NCBI RefSeq assembly: GCF_037975245.1
Contig: NC_092569.1
Span: 7,870,501-7,934,500 of the forward strand
Origin: Apostichopus japonicus
Taxonomy: Eukaryota > Echinodermata > Holothuroidea > Aspidochirotida > Stichopodidae
Direction: 5' to 3'
Length of the DNA: 64,000 nt
Under the pieces are notes generated by a model. The model worked only from the letters and a program-made list of their open reading frames with translations, searched no databases and had not been told where the DNA came from. Positions 20,341 to 35,600 of this stretch are shown here, in pieces. Position numbers and translations under genes: made by a program. Each line of letters opens with the position of its first letter. The first letter of the stretch is position 1.

Positions 20341-23300
20341 AGTCCAAAAGCCATCATTTCTATGGGGCCTGAAAGCATTGTGAATACCCTAATGATGAAA
20401 ATATTTTACTTGAAGGTAGACCCAAAAGTAATCACACAAGACAGAACTCTCAACACCCCTGGGATGTTTTCGATCGAACGCACTCCCTCCCCAGCATTGT
20501 TTTGGCTCATAACGTTTTCATTACGGGTGTTTCATCTCGCCAAGGGAAGAACTCACAACACTTCGATCTTTTCGATCGAAACGCTGTTTTCTCTAAGCAC
20601 TATATTGGTTCATATCTGTAAATACGGACCGTTATTATAAGGGTGTTTCCTCTCGCCGAGAGGAGGTTTACATTCGTTTTCGACGGAAACGAAGTGTACC
20701 AGGACAAGATGGGGTAAAAAACTTGTAGAATGGGGGAAGAACTTCATACCTTTTTGACCAAAACTGGCAGTATGGGGCTCAACACTGGTCTTATGCACCG
20801 CTTTCACTGGGAGTGTAACCTCTCGGCATACGGTGCGGGGGAACAAGTCGTTACGGTAATACAAAACTTGTAGTATGCACTGTTTATATTAAGGGTGTCC
20901 TCTCGCCGGAGGAAGAACTCCCAGCAGCCCTCAGATGTTTTCGATCGAAACGCTTTCTTCCCCAACACTGTTCTTTGGCTCATAACTGTAAATACGCACC
21001 GTTTTCATATGGGTGTCTCCTATAGCCGAGTCGCATGCACTGTTGTCACTGGGGGGTGTAAAATCTCGCCTAGTGTAGAACTCCAATTGTTGGGCGTTTT
21101 TTACCGAAACGACCTGTTCCCCGCCACCGTATTGTATGCAGTTTTTTATTAAGGTTGTCTCCTCTCGCCGGAAAAAGAACTTTTCACCCTTTTGACCAAA
21201 ACTACCAAGTAAGGCGATTTAATCCAGTCTTATGCACTGTTTGCACTGGGTTGTTTAATCCCGCCGACGGAAGAGCTGCCGTTTTTTTTTTTACCGAAAC
21301 GACCTGTTCCCCGCACTGTCTGGGGTCTAGAACTTGGAGTATGCACTGTTTTAACTGAGGGCTTTTCCTCTCGCCGGAGGGAGAACCCCATACAATTTTG
21401 AAGGCGTTTAAATCTGTCGTATGCACTGTTTTCACTGGTGGTGTAAAATCTCGCCTAGTGTAGAACTCCAATTGTTTTGACCGAAACGACCTGTAAGCCC
21501 GCCCCGTATGGGGTCCAGAACTTGTAGCATGCACTGTTATGACAAGAACTGCCAAGTTGGGCGTTTGAATCTGGTCGTAATCACTGTTGTCACTGGAGTG
21601 TTAAATCTCCCATTTTTTTACCGAAAAACCTGTTTCCCGCGCCGTATGGGATCAAGAACTTGTATTATGCACTGTTATAATAAAGGGTCTCTCTTATCGC
21701 AGGAGGAAGAACCCCATACCTTTTCCACCAAAACTGCCAAGAAAGCGTTAAAATCCAGTCATATGCACTGTTTACACTGGTGGTGTTAAATCTCGCCGAG
21801 GGAAGAACTCCCAATTTTTTGATCGAAACGACATGTTCCCCCGCACATTTGGAGGTCCAGAACTTAGTAGTATGCGCTGTCATTATAAAAGGGGTCTCCT
21901 ATCGCCGGAGGACGAACTCCATACCTTTTTGACCAAAACTGCCAAAAAGGTGTTTAAATCCGGTCGTATAAAATTTTTTCACTAGAGTGTTAAATCTCGC
22001 CTAGTGTTGAACTCCTGTTGTTTTGATCGAAACGACCTGTTCCCCGCACAGACAGGGGTCCAGAACTTGTAGTATGCACTGATTTTTGTAAGGGTGTCTC
22101 CTCTCGCCGGAGGAAGAACCCAATACATTTTTGACCAAAACTGCCAGTAAGGCGTTTAAATCTTGTCGTATGCACTGTTTTCACTGGTGGTGTTAAATCT
22201 CGCCGAGGGAAGAACATATTTTTTATACCGAAACGACCTGTAAGCCCGCCCCGTATGGGGTCCAGAACTTTTAGCATGCACTGGTTTGACAAGAACTGCC
22301 AAGTTGGGCGTTTGAATCTGGTCGTAATCACTGTTGTCACTGGAGTGTTAAATCTCTCATTTTTTTTACCGAACAACCTGTTCCCCGCGCCTTATGGGAT
22401 CAAGAACCTGTATTATGCACTGTTATAATAAATAAGGGTCTCTCTTATTGCAGGAGGAAGAACCCCATACCTTTTCCACCAAAACTGCCAAGAAAGCGTT
22501 AAAATCCAGGCATATGCACTGTTTACACTGGTGGCGTTAAATCTCGCCGAGGGAAGAACTCCCAATTTTTTGGATCGAAACGACATGTTCCCCCCGCACA
22601 TTTGGGGGTCCAGAACTTAGTAGTATGCGCTGCATTAGTAAAGGGGTCTCCTTCGCCGGAGGACGAGCCCCATACCTTTTTGACCAAAACTGCCAAAAAG
22701 GTGTTTAAATCCGGTCGTATACAATGTTTTCAATTAGAGTGTTAAATCTCGCCTAGTGTAGAACTCCTGTTGTTTTGATCGAAACGACCTGTTCCCCGCA
22801 CAGACAGGGGTCCAGAACTTGTACTATGCACTGATTTTTGTAAGGGTGTTTCGTCTCACCGTAGGAAGAACCCAATACATTTTTTACCAAACCTGCCAGT
22901 AAGGCGTTTAAATCTTCTCGTATGCACTGTTTTCACTGGTGGTGTTAAATCTCGCCGAGGGAAGAACTCCCAATTTTTGGATCGAAACGACATGTTCCCC
23001 CGCACATTTGGGGGTCCAGAACTTAATAGTATGCGCTGCATTATTAAAGGGGTCTCCTATCGCCGGAGGACGAACCCCATACATTTTTGACCAAACCTGC
23101 CAGTAAGGCGTTTAAATCTTGTCCTATGCACTGTTTTCACTAGAGTAGTGTTAAATCTCGCCTAGTGTAGAACTCCTGCTGTTTTGATCGAAACGACCTG
23201 TTCCCCGCACAGACAGGGGTCCAGAACTTGTATTATGCACTGTTTTTTATTAACGGCGTTTTTTCTCGCCGGAAGAAGAACCCCATACATTTTTTATCAA

Positions 23301-26300
23301 ACCTGCCCAATTATGGCGTTTAAATCCGGTCATATGCACTTCTTTTCACTGCGGTGTTGAATCTCGCAGAGAGAAGAACTACCACTTTTTGAACCAGAAC
23401 GACAAATTCCCCGAAACCGTATGTGGTCCAAAACTTATTGTATGATTTTTTTTATTGAAACTTGCCAGTTAGGCGTTTAGATCTTTTCGTATGCACTGTT
23501 TCCACTGAGGGTGGTTTAATCTCGCCTTGTGTAGAACTCCCGTTGTTTTAATCGAAACGATCTGTTCCCAGCACCGACTGGTGTCCTGAACATTTTGTAT
23601 GCACTGTTTGTATTTACGGTCTTCTCGCCGGGGAAAAAAAAAAACCCATACAATATTCGACCAAACCTGTTCAATTATGGCGTTAATATCCGGTAATATG
23701 CACTTGTTTTCACTAGGATGTTATATCTCGCAGAGGGAAGAACTCCCATTTGTTGGACTAGAACGACATGTTCCCCGCACCGCATGGGGTCCAGAAATTA
23801 TTATATGAGTTTTTTTTTTTATTGAGGGTGTCTCCTCTCGCCGGAGGAAAAACCCAACACATTTTTGACCAAACCTGTTCAGTAAGGCGTTTAAATCTTG
23901 TCGTATGCACTTGTTTTCAGTGGGGTGTTATATCTCGCAGAGGGAAGAACTCCTGTTGTATTGATCGAAACGACCTGTTCCCCGCACCGACTGGGGTCTA
24001 GAACTTGAAGTAATGTTGAAGATTTGTTGGACAGAACGGCATGTTCCCCGCACCGCATGGGGTCCAGAAATTACTGTATGAGTGTTTTTTATATTGAGGG
24101 GCTATCCTCTCGCCGGAGAAAAAATCCCATCCTTTTTTGACCAAACCTGCCAGTAAGGCGTTAAAATCTTGTCGTATGCACAGTTTTCACTGGGGGTGTT
24201 AAATCTCGCCTTGTGTAGAACTTCCGTTGTTTTAATCGAAACGCCGGAGGAAGATCCCATACATTTTCGACCAAAAATGCCAATTATGGCGTTTTAATCC
24301 GGTCATATGCACTTGTTTTCACTGGGGTGTTATATCCAGCACAGTGAAGAACTCTCATTTTTTGGAGCAAAACGGCATGTTCCCCGCAACGTTTGGGGTC
24401 CAAAACTTATTGTTTTTTTTTTTATTTTTTATTGAGGGGCTCTCCTCTCGCCGGAGGAAAAATCCCATCCATTTTTGACCAAACCTGTCAGTAAGTCGTT
24501 TAAATCTTGTCGTATGCACTGTTTTCACTGGGGGTGTTATATCTCGCAGAGGGAAGAATTCCCGTTGTTTTGATCGAAACGACCTGTTCCCCGCACCGAC
24601 AGGGTCCAGAACTTGTAGTATGCACTGTTTTTATTAAGGGTGTCTTCTCTCGCCGGAGGAAGAACCCCATACATATTCGAACAAACCTGCCAAATTATAA
24701 CGTTAAAATCCGGTCATTATGAACTTGTTTTCACTGGGGTGTCATATCTTCCAGAGGGAAGAACTCCCATTTGTTGGACAGAACGACATGTTCCCCGCAC
24801 CGCATGGGGTCCAGAAATTATTGTATGAGTTATTTTTTTTATTGAGGGGGTATCCTCTCGCCGGAGAAAAAATCCCATCCATTTTTGACCAAACCTGCCA
24901 GTAAGGCGTTAAAATCTTGTCGTATGCACAGTTTTCACTGAGGGTGTTAAATCTCGTCTTGTTGTAGAACTTCCGTTGTTTTAATCGAAACGACCTGTTC
25001 CCCGCACCAACTAGGGTCCAGAACTTGTAGTATGCACTGTTTTCATTAACGGGTGTCTTCTCTCGCCGGAGGAAGATCCCATACATTTTCGACCAAAAAT
25101 TCCAATTATTGCGTTTAAATCCGGTCTTATGCATTTGTTTTCACTGGGGTGTTATATCTAGCACAGTGAAGAACTCTCATTTTTTGGAGCAAAACGGCAT
25201 GTTCCCCGCAACGTTTGGGGTCCAAAACTTATTGTTTTTTTTTTTTATTTTTTATTGAGGGGCTCTCCTCTCGCCGTAGGAAAAATCCCATCCATTTTTT
25301 ACCAAACCTGTCAGTAAGGCGTTTAAATCTTGTCGTATGCACTTGTTTTCAGTGGGGTGTTATATCTCGCACAGGGAAGAACTCCTGTTGTATTGATCGA
25401 AACGACCTGTTCCCCGCACAGACTGGGGTCCAGAACTTGTAGTATGCACTGTTTTTATTAACGGTGTCTTCTCTCGCCGGAGGAAGAACCCCATACATTT
25501 TCGAACGAACCTGCCAAATGATAGCTTTAAAATCCGATCATATGCACTTGTTTTTCACTGCGGTGTTTATATCTCTCAGAGGGGAGAACTCCCATTTGTT
25601 GGACCAGAACGACATGTTCCCCGCACCACATGGGGCCCAGAAATTATTGTATGAGTTTTTTTTTATTGAGGGTGTCTCCTCTCGCCGGAGGAAAAATCCC
25701 ATCCATTTTTCACCAAACCTGTTCAGTAAGGCGTTTAAATCTTGTCGTATGCACTTCTTTTCAGTGGGGTGTTATATCTCGCAGAGGGAAGAACTCCTGT
25801 TGTATTGATCGAAACGACCTGTTCCCCGCACCGACAGGGGTCCAGAACTTGTAGTATGCACTGATTTTATTTATGGTGTCTTCTCTCGCCGGAGGAAGAT
25901 CCCCATTCATTTTCGACCAAACAGGCCAATAATGGCGTTTAAATCTTGTCATATGCACTTGTTTTCACTGGAGTGTTATATCTAGCACAGTGAAGAACTC
26001 CCATTTTTTGGAGCAAAACGGCATGTTCCCCGCATCGTTTGGGGTCCAAAACTTATGGTATGATTTTTTTTTATTGAGGGGGTCTCCTCTCGCCGGAGAA
26101 AGAATCCCATCCATATTTACCAAACCTACCAGTAAGGCGTTTAAATCTTGTCGTATGCACTGTTTTCACTGGGGGTGTTAAATCTCGCCTTGTTGTAGAA
26201 CTTCCGTTGTTTTAATCGAAACGACCTGTTCCCCGCACCAACTGGGGTCCAGAACTTGTAGTATGCACTGTTTTCATTAACGGGTGTCTTCTCTCGCCGG

Positions 26301-26399
26301 AGGAAGATCCCATACATTTTCGACCAAAAATTCCAATTATTGCGTTTAAATCCGGTCTTATGCACTTGTTTTCACTGGGGTGTTATATCTAGCACAGTG

Positions 26400-29300
26400 A
26401 AGAACTCTCATTTTTTGGAGCAAAACGGCATGTTCCCCGCAACGTTTGGGGTCCAAAACTTATTGTTTTTTTTTTTAATTTTTTATTGTGGGGCTCTCCT
26501 CTGGCCGTAGGAAAAATCCCATCCATTTTTTACCAAACCTGTCAGTAAGGCGTTTAAATCTTGTCGTATGCACTTGTTTTCAGTGGGGTGTTATATATCG
26601 AAACGACCTGTTCCCCGCACCGACTGGGGTCCAGAACTTGTAGTATGCACTGTTTTCATTAACGGGTGTCTTCTCTCGCCGGAGGAAGATCCCATACATT
26701 TTCGACCAAAAATTCCAATTATTGCGTTTAAATCCGGTCATATGCACTTGTTTTCACTGGAGTGTTATATCTAGCACAGTGAAGAACTCCCATTTGTTGG
26801 AGCAAAACGGCATGTTCCCCGCATCGTTTGGGGTCCAAAACTTATGGTATGATTCTTTTTTATTGAGGGGGTCTCCTCTCGCCGGAGAAAGAATCCCATC
26901 CATTTTTACCAAACCTACCAGTAAGGCGTTTAAATCTTGTCGTATGCACTGTTTTCACTGGGGGTGTTAAATCTCGCCTTGTTGTAGAACTTCCGTTGTT
27001 TTAATCGAAACGACCTGTTCCCCGCACCAACTAGGGTCCAGAACTTGTAGTATGCACTGTTTTCATTAACGGGTGTCTTCTCTCGCCGGAGGAAGATCCC
27101 ATACATTTTCGACCAAAAATTCCAATTATTGCGTTTAAATCCGGTCTTATGCATTTGTTTTCACTGGGGTGTTATATCCAGCACAGTGAAGAACTCTCAT
27201 TTTTTGGAGCAAAACGGCATGTTCCCCGCAACGTTTGGGGTCCAAAACTTATTGTTTTTTTTTTTTATTTTTTATTGAGGGGCTCTCCTCTCGCCGTAGG
27301 AAAAATCCCATCCATTTTTTACCAAACCTGTCAGTAAGGCGTTTAAATCTTGTCGTATGCACTTGTTTTCAGTGGGGTGTTATATCTCGCACAGGGAAGA
27401 ACTCCTGTTGTATTGATCGAAACGACCTGTTCCCCGCACCGACAGGGGTCCAGAACTTGTAGTATGCACTGATTTTATTTATGGTGTCTTCTCTCGCCGG
27501 AGGAAGATCCCCATACATTTTCGACCAAACAGGCCAATCATGGCGTTTAAAACTTGTCATATGCACTTGTTTTCACTGGAGTGTTATATCTAGCACAGTG
27601 AAGAACTCCCATTTTTTGGAGCAAAACGGCATGTTCCCCGCAACGTTTGGGGTCCAAAACTTATTGTTTTTTTTTTTAATTTTTTATTGAGGGGCTCTCC
27701 TCTCGCCGGAGGAAAAATCCCATCCATTTTTGACCAAACCTGTCAGTAAGTCGTTTAAATCTTGTCGTATGCACAGTTTTCACTGAGGGTGTTAAATCTC
27801 GTCTTGTTGTAGAACTTCCGTTGTTTTAATCGAAACGACCTGTTCCCCGCACCAACTAGGGTCCAGAACTTGTAGTATGCACTGTTTTCATTAACGGGTG
27901 TCTTCTCTCGCCGGAGGAAGATCCCATACATTTTCGACCAAAAATTCCAATTATTGCGTTTAAATCCGGTCTTATGCATTTGTTTTCACTGGGGTGTTAT
28001 ATCTAGCACAGTGAAGAACTCTCATTTTTTGGAGCAAAACGGCATGTTCCCCGCAACGTTTGGGGTCCAAAACTTATTGTTTTTTTTTTTTATTTTTTAT
28101 TGTGGGGCTCTCCTCTCGCCGTAGGAAAAATCCCATCCATTTTTTACCAAACCTGTCAGTAAGGCGTTTAAATCTTGTCGTATGCACTTGTTTTCAGTGG
28201 GGTGTTATATATCGAAACGACCTGTTCCCCGCACCGACTGGGGTCCAGAACTTGTAGTATGCACTGTTTTCATTAACGGGTGTCTTCTCTCGCCGGAGGA
28301 AGATCCCATACATTTTCGACCAAAAATTCCAATTATTGCGTTTAAATCCGGTCATATGCACTTGTTTTCACTGGAGTGTTATATCTAGCACAGTGAAGAA
28401 CTCCCATTTGTTGGAGCAAAACGGCATGTTCCCCGCATCGTTTGGGGTCCAAAACTTATGGTATGATTCTTTTTTATTGAGGGGGTCTCCTCTCGCCGGA
28501 GAAAGAATCCCATCCATTTTTACCAAACCTACCAGTAAGGCGTTTAAATCTTGTCGTATGCACTGTTTTCACTGGGGGTGTTAAATCTCGCCTTGTTGTA
28601 GAACTTCCGTTGTTTTAATCGAAACGACCTGTTCCCCGCACCAACTAGGGTCCAGAACTTGTAGTATGCACTGTTTTCATTAACGGGTGTCTTCTCTCGC
28701 CGGAGGAAGATCCCATACATTTTCGACCAAAAATTCCAATTATTGCGTTTAAATCCGGTCTTATGCATTTGTTTTCACTGGGGTGTTATATCCAGCACAG
28801 TGAAGAACTCTCATTTTTTGGAGCAAAACGGCATGTTCCCCGCAACGTTTGGGGTCCAAAACTTATTGTTTTTTTTTTTTATTTTTTATTGAGGGGCTCT
28901 CCTCTCGCCGTAGGAAAAATCCCATCCATTTTTTACCAAACCTGTCAGTAAGGCGTTTAAATCTTGTCGTATGCACTTGTTTTCAGTGGGGTGTTATATC
29001 TCGCACAGGGAAGAACTCCTGTTGTATTGATCGAAACGACCTGTTCCCCGCACCGACAGGGGTCCAGAACTTGTAGTATGCACTGATTTTATTTATGGTG
29101 TCTTCTCTCGCCGGAGGAAGATCCCCATACATTTTCGACCAAACAGGCCAATCATGGCGTTTAAAACTTGTCATATGCACTTGTTTTCACTGGAGTGTTA
29201 TATCTAGCACAGTGAAGAACTCCCATTTTTTGGAGCAAAACGGCATGTTCCCCGCAACGTTTGGGGTCCAAAACTTATTGTTTTTTTTTTAAATTTTTTA

Positions 29301-29630
29301 TTGAGGGGCTCTCCTCTCGCCGGAGGAAAAATCCCATCCATTTTTGACCAAACCTGTCAGTAAGTCGTTTAAATCTTGTCGTATGCACAGTTTTCACTGA
29401 GGGTGTTAAATCTCGTCTTGTTGTAGAACTTCCGTTGTTTTAATCGAAACGACCTGTTCCCCGCACCAACTAGGGTCCAGAACTTGTAGTATGCACTGTT
29501 TTCATTAACGGGTGTCTTCTCTCGCCGGAGGAAGATCCCATACATTTTCGACCAAAAATTCCAATTATTGCGTTTAAATCCGGTCTTATGCATTTGTTTT
29601 CACTGGGGTGTTATATCTAGCACAGTGAAG
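26400..29630 (+). repeat. Two near-identical 1614-bp higher-order units
   Basis: The sequence from about 26,400 repeats at +1614 (from about 28,014) almost base for base, including internal idiosyncrasies such as the truncated GGGTGTTATATATCGAAACG junction (26588 and 28202) and the poly-T variants. A third copy starts at about 29,628 and diverges after about 29,820. Each unit holds eight ~202-bp dimers. Near identity, against strong divergence at the array edges, indicates recent unequal exchange or amplification. Confidence 0.85.
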
Positions 29631-32600
29631 AACTCTCATTTTTTGGAGCAAAACGGCATGTTCCCCGCAACGTTTGGGGTCCAAAACTTATTGTTTTTTT
29701 TTTTTATTTTTTATTGTGGGGCTCTCCTCTCGCCGTAGGAAAAATCCCATCCATTTTTTACCAAACCTGTCAGTAAGGCGTTTAAATCTTGTCGTATGCA
29801 CTTGTTTTCAGTGGGGTGTTATATCTCGCACAGGGAAGAACTCCTGTTGTATTGATCGAAACGACCTGTTCCCCGCACAGACTGGGGTCCAGAACTTGTA
29901 GTATGCACTGTTTTTATTAACGGTGTCTTCTCTCGCCGGAGGAAGAACCCCATACATTTTCGAACGAACCTGCCAAATGATAGCTTTAAAATCCGATCAT
30001 ATGCACTTGTTTTTCACTGCGGTGTTTATATCTCTCAGAGGGGAGAACTCCCATTTGTTGGACCAGAACGACATGTTCCCCGCACCACATGGGGCCCAGA
30101 AATTATTGTATGAGTTTTTTTTTATTGAGGGTGTCTCCTCTCGCCGGAGGAAAAATCCCATCCATTTTTCACCAAACCTGTTCAGTAAGGCGTTTAAATC
30201 TTGTCGTATGCACTTCTTTTCAGTGGGGTGTTATATCTCGCAGAGGGAAGAACTCCTGTTGTATTGATCGAAACGACCTGTTCCCCGCACCGACAGGGGT
30301 CCAGAACTTGTAGTATGCACTGATTTTATTTATGGTATCTTCTCTCGCCGGAGGAAGATCCCCATACATTTTCGACCAAACAGGCCAATCATGGCGTTTA
30401 AAACTTGTCATATGCACTTGTTTTCACTGGAGTGTTATATCTAGCACAGTGAAGAACTCCCATTTTTTGGAGCAAAACGGCATGTTCCCCGCATCGTTTG
30501 GGGTCCAGAACTTGTAGTATGCACTGTTTTCATTAACGGGTGTCTTCTCTCGCCGGAGGAAGATCCCATACATTTTCGACCACAAATTCCAATTATTGCG
30601 TTTAAATCCGGTCTTATGCATATGTTTTCACTGGGGTGTTATATCTAGCACAGTGAAGAACTCTCATTTTTTGGAGCAAAACGGCATGTTCCCCGCAACG
30701 TTTGGGGTCCAAAACTTATTGTTTTTTTTTTTTATTTTTTATTGAGGGGCTCTCCTCTCGCCGTAGGAAAAATCCCATCCATTTTTTACCAAACCTGTCA
30801 GTAAGGCGTTTAAATCTTGTCGTATGCACTTGTTTTCAGTGGGGTGTTATATCTCGCACAGGGAAGAACTCCTGTTGTATTGATCGAAACGACCTGTTCC
30901 CCGCACAGACTGGGGTCCAGAACTTGTAGTATGCACTGTTTTTATTAACGGTGTCTTCTCTCGCCGGAGGAAGAACCCCATACATTTTCGAACGAACCTG
31001 CCAAATGGTAGCTTTAAAATCCGATCATATGCACTTGTTTTTCACTGCGGTGTTTATATCTCCCAGAGGGGAGAACTCCCATTTGTTGGACCAGAACGAC
31101 ATGTTCCCCGCACCACATAGGGCCCAGAAATTATTGTATGAGTTTTTTTTTATTGAGGGTGTCTCCTCTCGCCGGAGGAAAAATCCCATCCATTTTTCAC
31201 CAAACCTGTTCAGTAAGGCGTTTAAATCTTGTCGTATGCACTTGTTTTCAGTGGGGTGTTATATCTCGCAGAGGGAAGAACTCCTGTTGTATTGATCGAA
31301 ACGACCTGTTCCCCGCACCGACAGGGGTCCAGAACTTGTAGTATGCACTGTTTTCATTAACGGGTGTCTTCTCTCGCCGGAGTAAGATCCCATACATTTT
31401 CGACCAAAAATTCCAATTATGGCGTTTAAATCCGGTCATATGCACTTGTTTTCACTGGAGTGTTATATCTAGCACAGTGAAGAATTCCCATTTGTTGGAG
31501 CAAAACGGCATGTTCCCCGCATCGTTTGGGGTCCAAAACTTATGGTATGATTTTTTTTTATTGAGGGGGTCTCCTCTCACCGGAGGAAGAATCCCATCCA
31601 TTTTTACCAAACCTACCAGTTAGGCGTTAAAATCTTGTCGTATGCACTGTTTTCACTGGGGCTGTTAAATCTCGCCCTGTGTAGAATTCCGTTGTTTTAA
31701 TCGAAACGACCTGTTCCCCGCACCGACTGGACTCCAGAACTTGTAGTATGCACTGTTTTCATTAACGGGTGTCTTCTCTCGCCGGAGGAAGATCCCATAC
31801 ATTTTCGACCAAAAATTCCAATTATTGCGTTTAAATCCGGTCTTATGCACTTGTTTTCACTGGGGTGTTATATCTAGCACAGTGAAGAACTCTCATTTTT
31901 TGGAGCAAAACGGCATGTTCCCCGCATTTGTGGTCCAAAACTTATTGTTTTTTTTTTTAATTTTTTATTGAGGGGCTCTCCTCTCGCCGTAGGAAAAATC
32001 CCATCCATTTTTTACCAAACCTGTCAGTAAGGCGTTTAAATCTTGTCGTATGCACTTGTTTTCAGTGGGGTGTTATATCTCGCAGAGGGAAGAACTCCTG
32101 TTGGATTGATCGAAACGACCTGTTCCCCGCACCGACTGGACTCCAGAACTTGTAGTATGCACTGTTTTTATAAACGGGTGTCTTCTCTCGCCGGAGGAAG
32201 ATCCCATACATTTTCGACCAAAAATGCCAATTATGGCGTTTAAATCCGGTCATATGCACTTGTTTTCACTGGAGTGTTATATCTAGCACAGTGAAGAGCT
32301 CCCATTTGTTGGAGCAAAACGGCATGTTCCCCGCATCGTTTGGGGTCCAAAACTTATGGTATGATTTTTTTCTTATTGAGGGGTCTCCTCTCGCCGGAGA
32401 AAGAATCCCATCCATATTTACCAAACCTACCAGTAAGGCGTTTAAATCTTGTCGTATGCACTGTTTTCACTGGGGGTGTTAAATCTCGCCTTGTTGTAGA
32501 ACTTCCGTTGTTTTAATCGAAACGACCTGTTCCCCGCACCAACTGGGGTCCAGAACTTGTAGTATGCACTGTTTTCATTAACGGGTGTCTTCTCTCGCCG

Positions 32601-35600
32601 GAGGAAGATCCCATACATTTTCGACCAAAAATGCCAATTATGGCGTTTAAATCCGGTCATATGCACTTGTTTTCACTGGAGTGTTATATCTAGCACAGTG
32701 AAGAGCTCCCATTTGTTGGAGCAAAACGGCATGTTCCCCGCATCGTATGGGGTCCAAAACTTATGGTATGATTCTTTTTTATTGAGGGGGTCTCCTCTCG
32801 CCGGAGAAAGAATCCCATCCATTTTTACCAAACCTGTCAGTAAGGCGTTTAAATCTTGTCGTATGCACTTGTTTTCAGTGGGGTGTTATATCTCGCACAG
32901 GGAAAAACTCCTTCTGTATTGATCGAAACGACCTGTTCCCCGCACAGACTGGGGTCCAGAACTTGTAGTATGCACTGTTTTTATTAACGGTGTCTTCTCT
33001 CGCCGGAGGAAGAACCCCATACATTTTCGAACGAACCTGCCAAATGATAGCTTTAAAATCCGATCATATGCACTTGTTTTTCACTGCGGTGTTTATATCT
33101 CCCAGAGGGGAGAACTCCCATTTGTTGGACCAGAACGACATGTTCCCCGCACCACATGGGGCCCAGAAATTATTGTATGAGTTTTTTTTTATTGAGGGTG
33201 TCTCCTCTCGCCGGAGGAAAAATCCCATCCATTTTTCACCAAACCTGTTCAGTAAGGCGTTTAAATCTTGTCGTATGCACTGTTTTCACTGGGGGTGTTA
33301 AATCTCGCCTTGTGTAGAACTTCCGTTGTTTTAATCGAAACGACCTGTTCCCCGCACCGACTGGACTCCAGAACTTGTAGTATGCACTGTTTTCATTAAC
33401 GGGTGTCTTCTCTCGCCGGAGGAAGATCCCATACATTTTCGACCAAAAATGCCAATTACGGCGTTTAAATCCGGTCTTATGCACTTGTTTTCACTGGGGT
33501 GTTATATCTAGCACAGTGAAGAACTCTCATTTTTTGGAGCAAAACGGCATGTTCCCCGCATCGTTTGGGGTCCAAAACTAATGGTATGATTCTTTTTTAT
33601 TGAGGGGGTCTCCTCTCGCCGGAGAAAGAATCCCATCCATTTTTACCAAACCTACCAGTAAGGCGTTTAAATCTTGTCGTATGCACTGTTTTCACTGGGG
33701 GTGTTAAATCTCGCCTTGTTGTAGAACTTCTGTTGTTTTAATCGAAACGACCTGTTCCCCGCACCAACTGGGGTCCAGAACTTGTAGTATGCACTGTTTT
33801 CATTAACGGGTGTCTTCTCTCGCCGGAGGAAGATCCCATACATTTTCGACCAAAAATTCCAATTATTGCGTTTAAATCCGGTCTTATGCACTTGTTTTCA
33901 CTGGGGTGTTATATCTAGCACAGTGAAGAACTCTCATTTGTTGGAGCAAAACGGCATGTTCCCCGCATCGTTTGGGGTCCAAAACTTATGGTATGATTTT
34001 TTTTTTATTGAGGGGCTCTCCTCTCGCCGTAGGCAAAATCCCATCCATTTTTTACCAAACCTGTCAGTAAGGCGTTAAAATCTTGTCGTATGCACTTGTT
34101 TTCAGTGGGATGTTATATCTCGCAGAGGGAAGAACTCCTGTTGTATTGATCGAAACGACCTGTTCCCCGCACCGACTGGACTCCAGAACTTGTAGTATGC
34201 ACTGATTTTATTTATGGTGTCTTCTCTCGCCGGAGGAAGATCCCCATACATTTTCGACCAAACAGGCCAATTATGGCGTTTAAAACTTGTCATATGCACT
34301 TGTTTTCACTGGAGTGTTATATCTAGCACAGTGAAGAACTCCCATTTTTTGGAGCAAAACGGCATGTTCCCCGCATCGTTTGGGGTCCAAAACTTATGGT
34401 ATGATTTTTTTTTTATTGAGGGGGTGTCCTCTCGCCGGAGGAAAAACCCCATACATTTTTGACCAAACCTGCCAGTAAGGCGTTAAAATCTTTTCGCATG
34501 CACTGTTTTCACTGGGGGTGTTAAATCTCGCCTAGTATAGAACTCCCGTTGTTTTAATCGAAACGACCTGTTCCCCGCACCGACTGGGGTCCAGAACTTG
34601 TAGTATGCAATGATTTTATTTATGGTGTCTTCTCTCGCCGGAGGAAGATCCGCATACATTTTTGACCAAACAGGCCAATTATGGCGTTTAAAACTTGTCA
34701 TATGCACTTGTTTTCACTGGAGTGTTATATCTAGCACAGTGAAGAACTCCCATTTGTTGGAGCAAAACAGCATGTTCCCCGCATCGTTTGGGGTCCAAAA
34801 CTTATGGTATGATTTTTTTTTTATTGAGGGGGTCTCCTCTCGCCGGAGAAAAAATCCCATCCATTTTTACCAAACCTACCAGTAAGGCGTTTAAATCTTG
34901 TCGTATGCACTGTTTTCACTGGGGGTGTTAAATCTCGCCTTGTGTAGAACTTCCGTTGTTTTAATCGAAACGACCTGTTCCCCGCACCGACTGGGGTCCA
35001 GAACTTGTAGTATGCACTGTTTTTATTCTCTCGTCGGAGGAAGATCCCATACATTTTCAACCAAACATTCCAATTATGGCGTTTAAATCCGGTCATATGC
35101 ACTTGTTTTCACTGGGGTGTTATATCTAGCAAAGGGAAAAACTCCCATTTTTTGGGGTCCAAAACTAATTGTATGATTTTTTATTTTTTCCATTGAGAGG
35201 CTCCTCTCGCCGGAAAAAAACACCGCATCCATTTTTTACCAAACCTTTTAGTAAGGCGTTAAAATCTTGTCGTATACATTTGTTTTCACTGGGGTGTTAT
35301 ATCTAGCACAGTGAAGAACTCTCATTTTTTGGAGCAAAACGGCATGTTCCCCGCAACGTTTGGGGTCCAAAACTTTTTTTTTTAAATTTTTTATTGAGGG
35401 GCTCTCCTCTCGCCGTAGGAAAAATCGCATCCATTTTTTACCAAACCTGTCAGTAAGGCGTTTAAATCCGTTCGTATGCACTGTTTACACTGGGGTGTTA
35501 AATCTCGCCGAAGGAAGAAATGCCGTTTTTTCGCGACCGAAACGACCTGTTTGCCGCACCGTATGGGTTTCCAAAACTTGTAGTGCAGTGTTATAATAAA

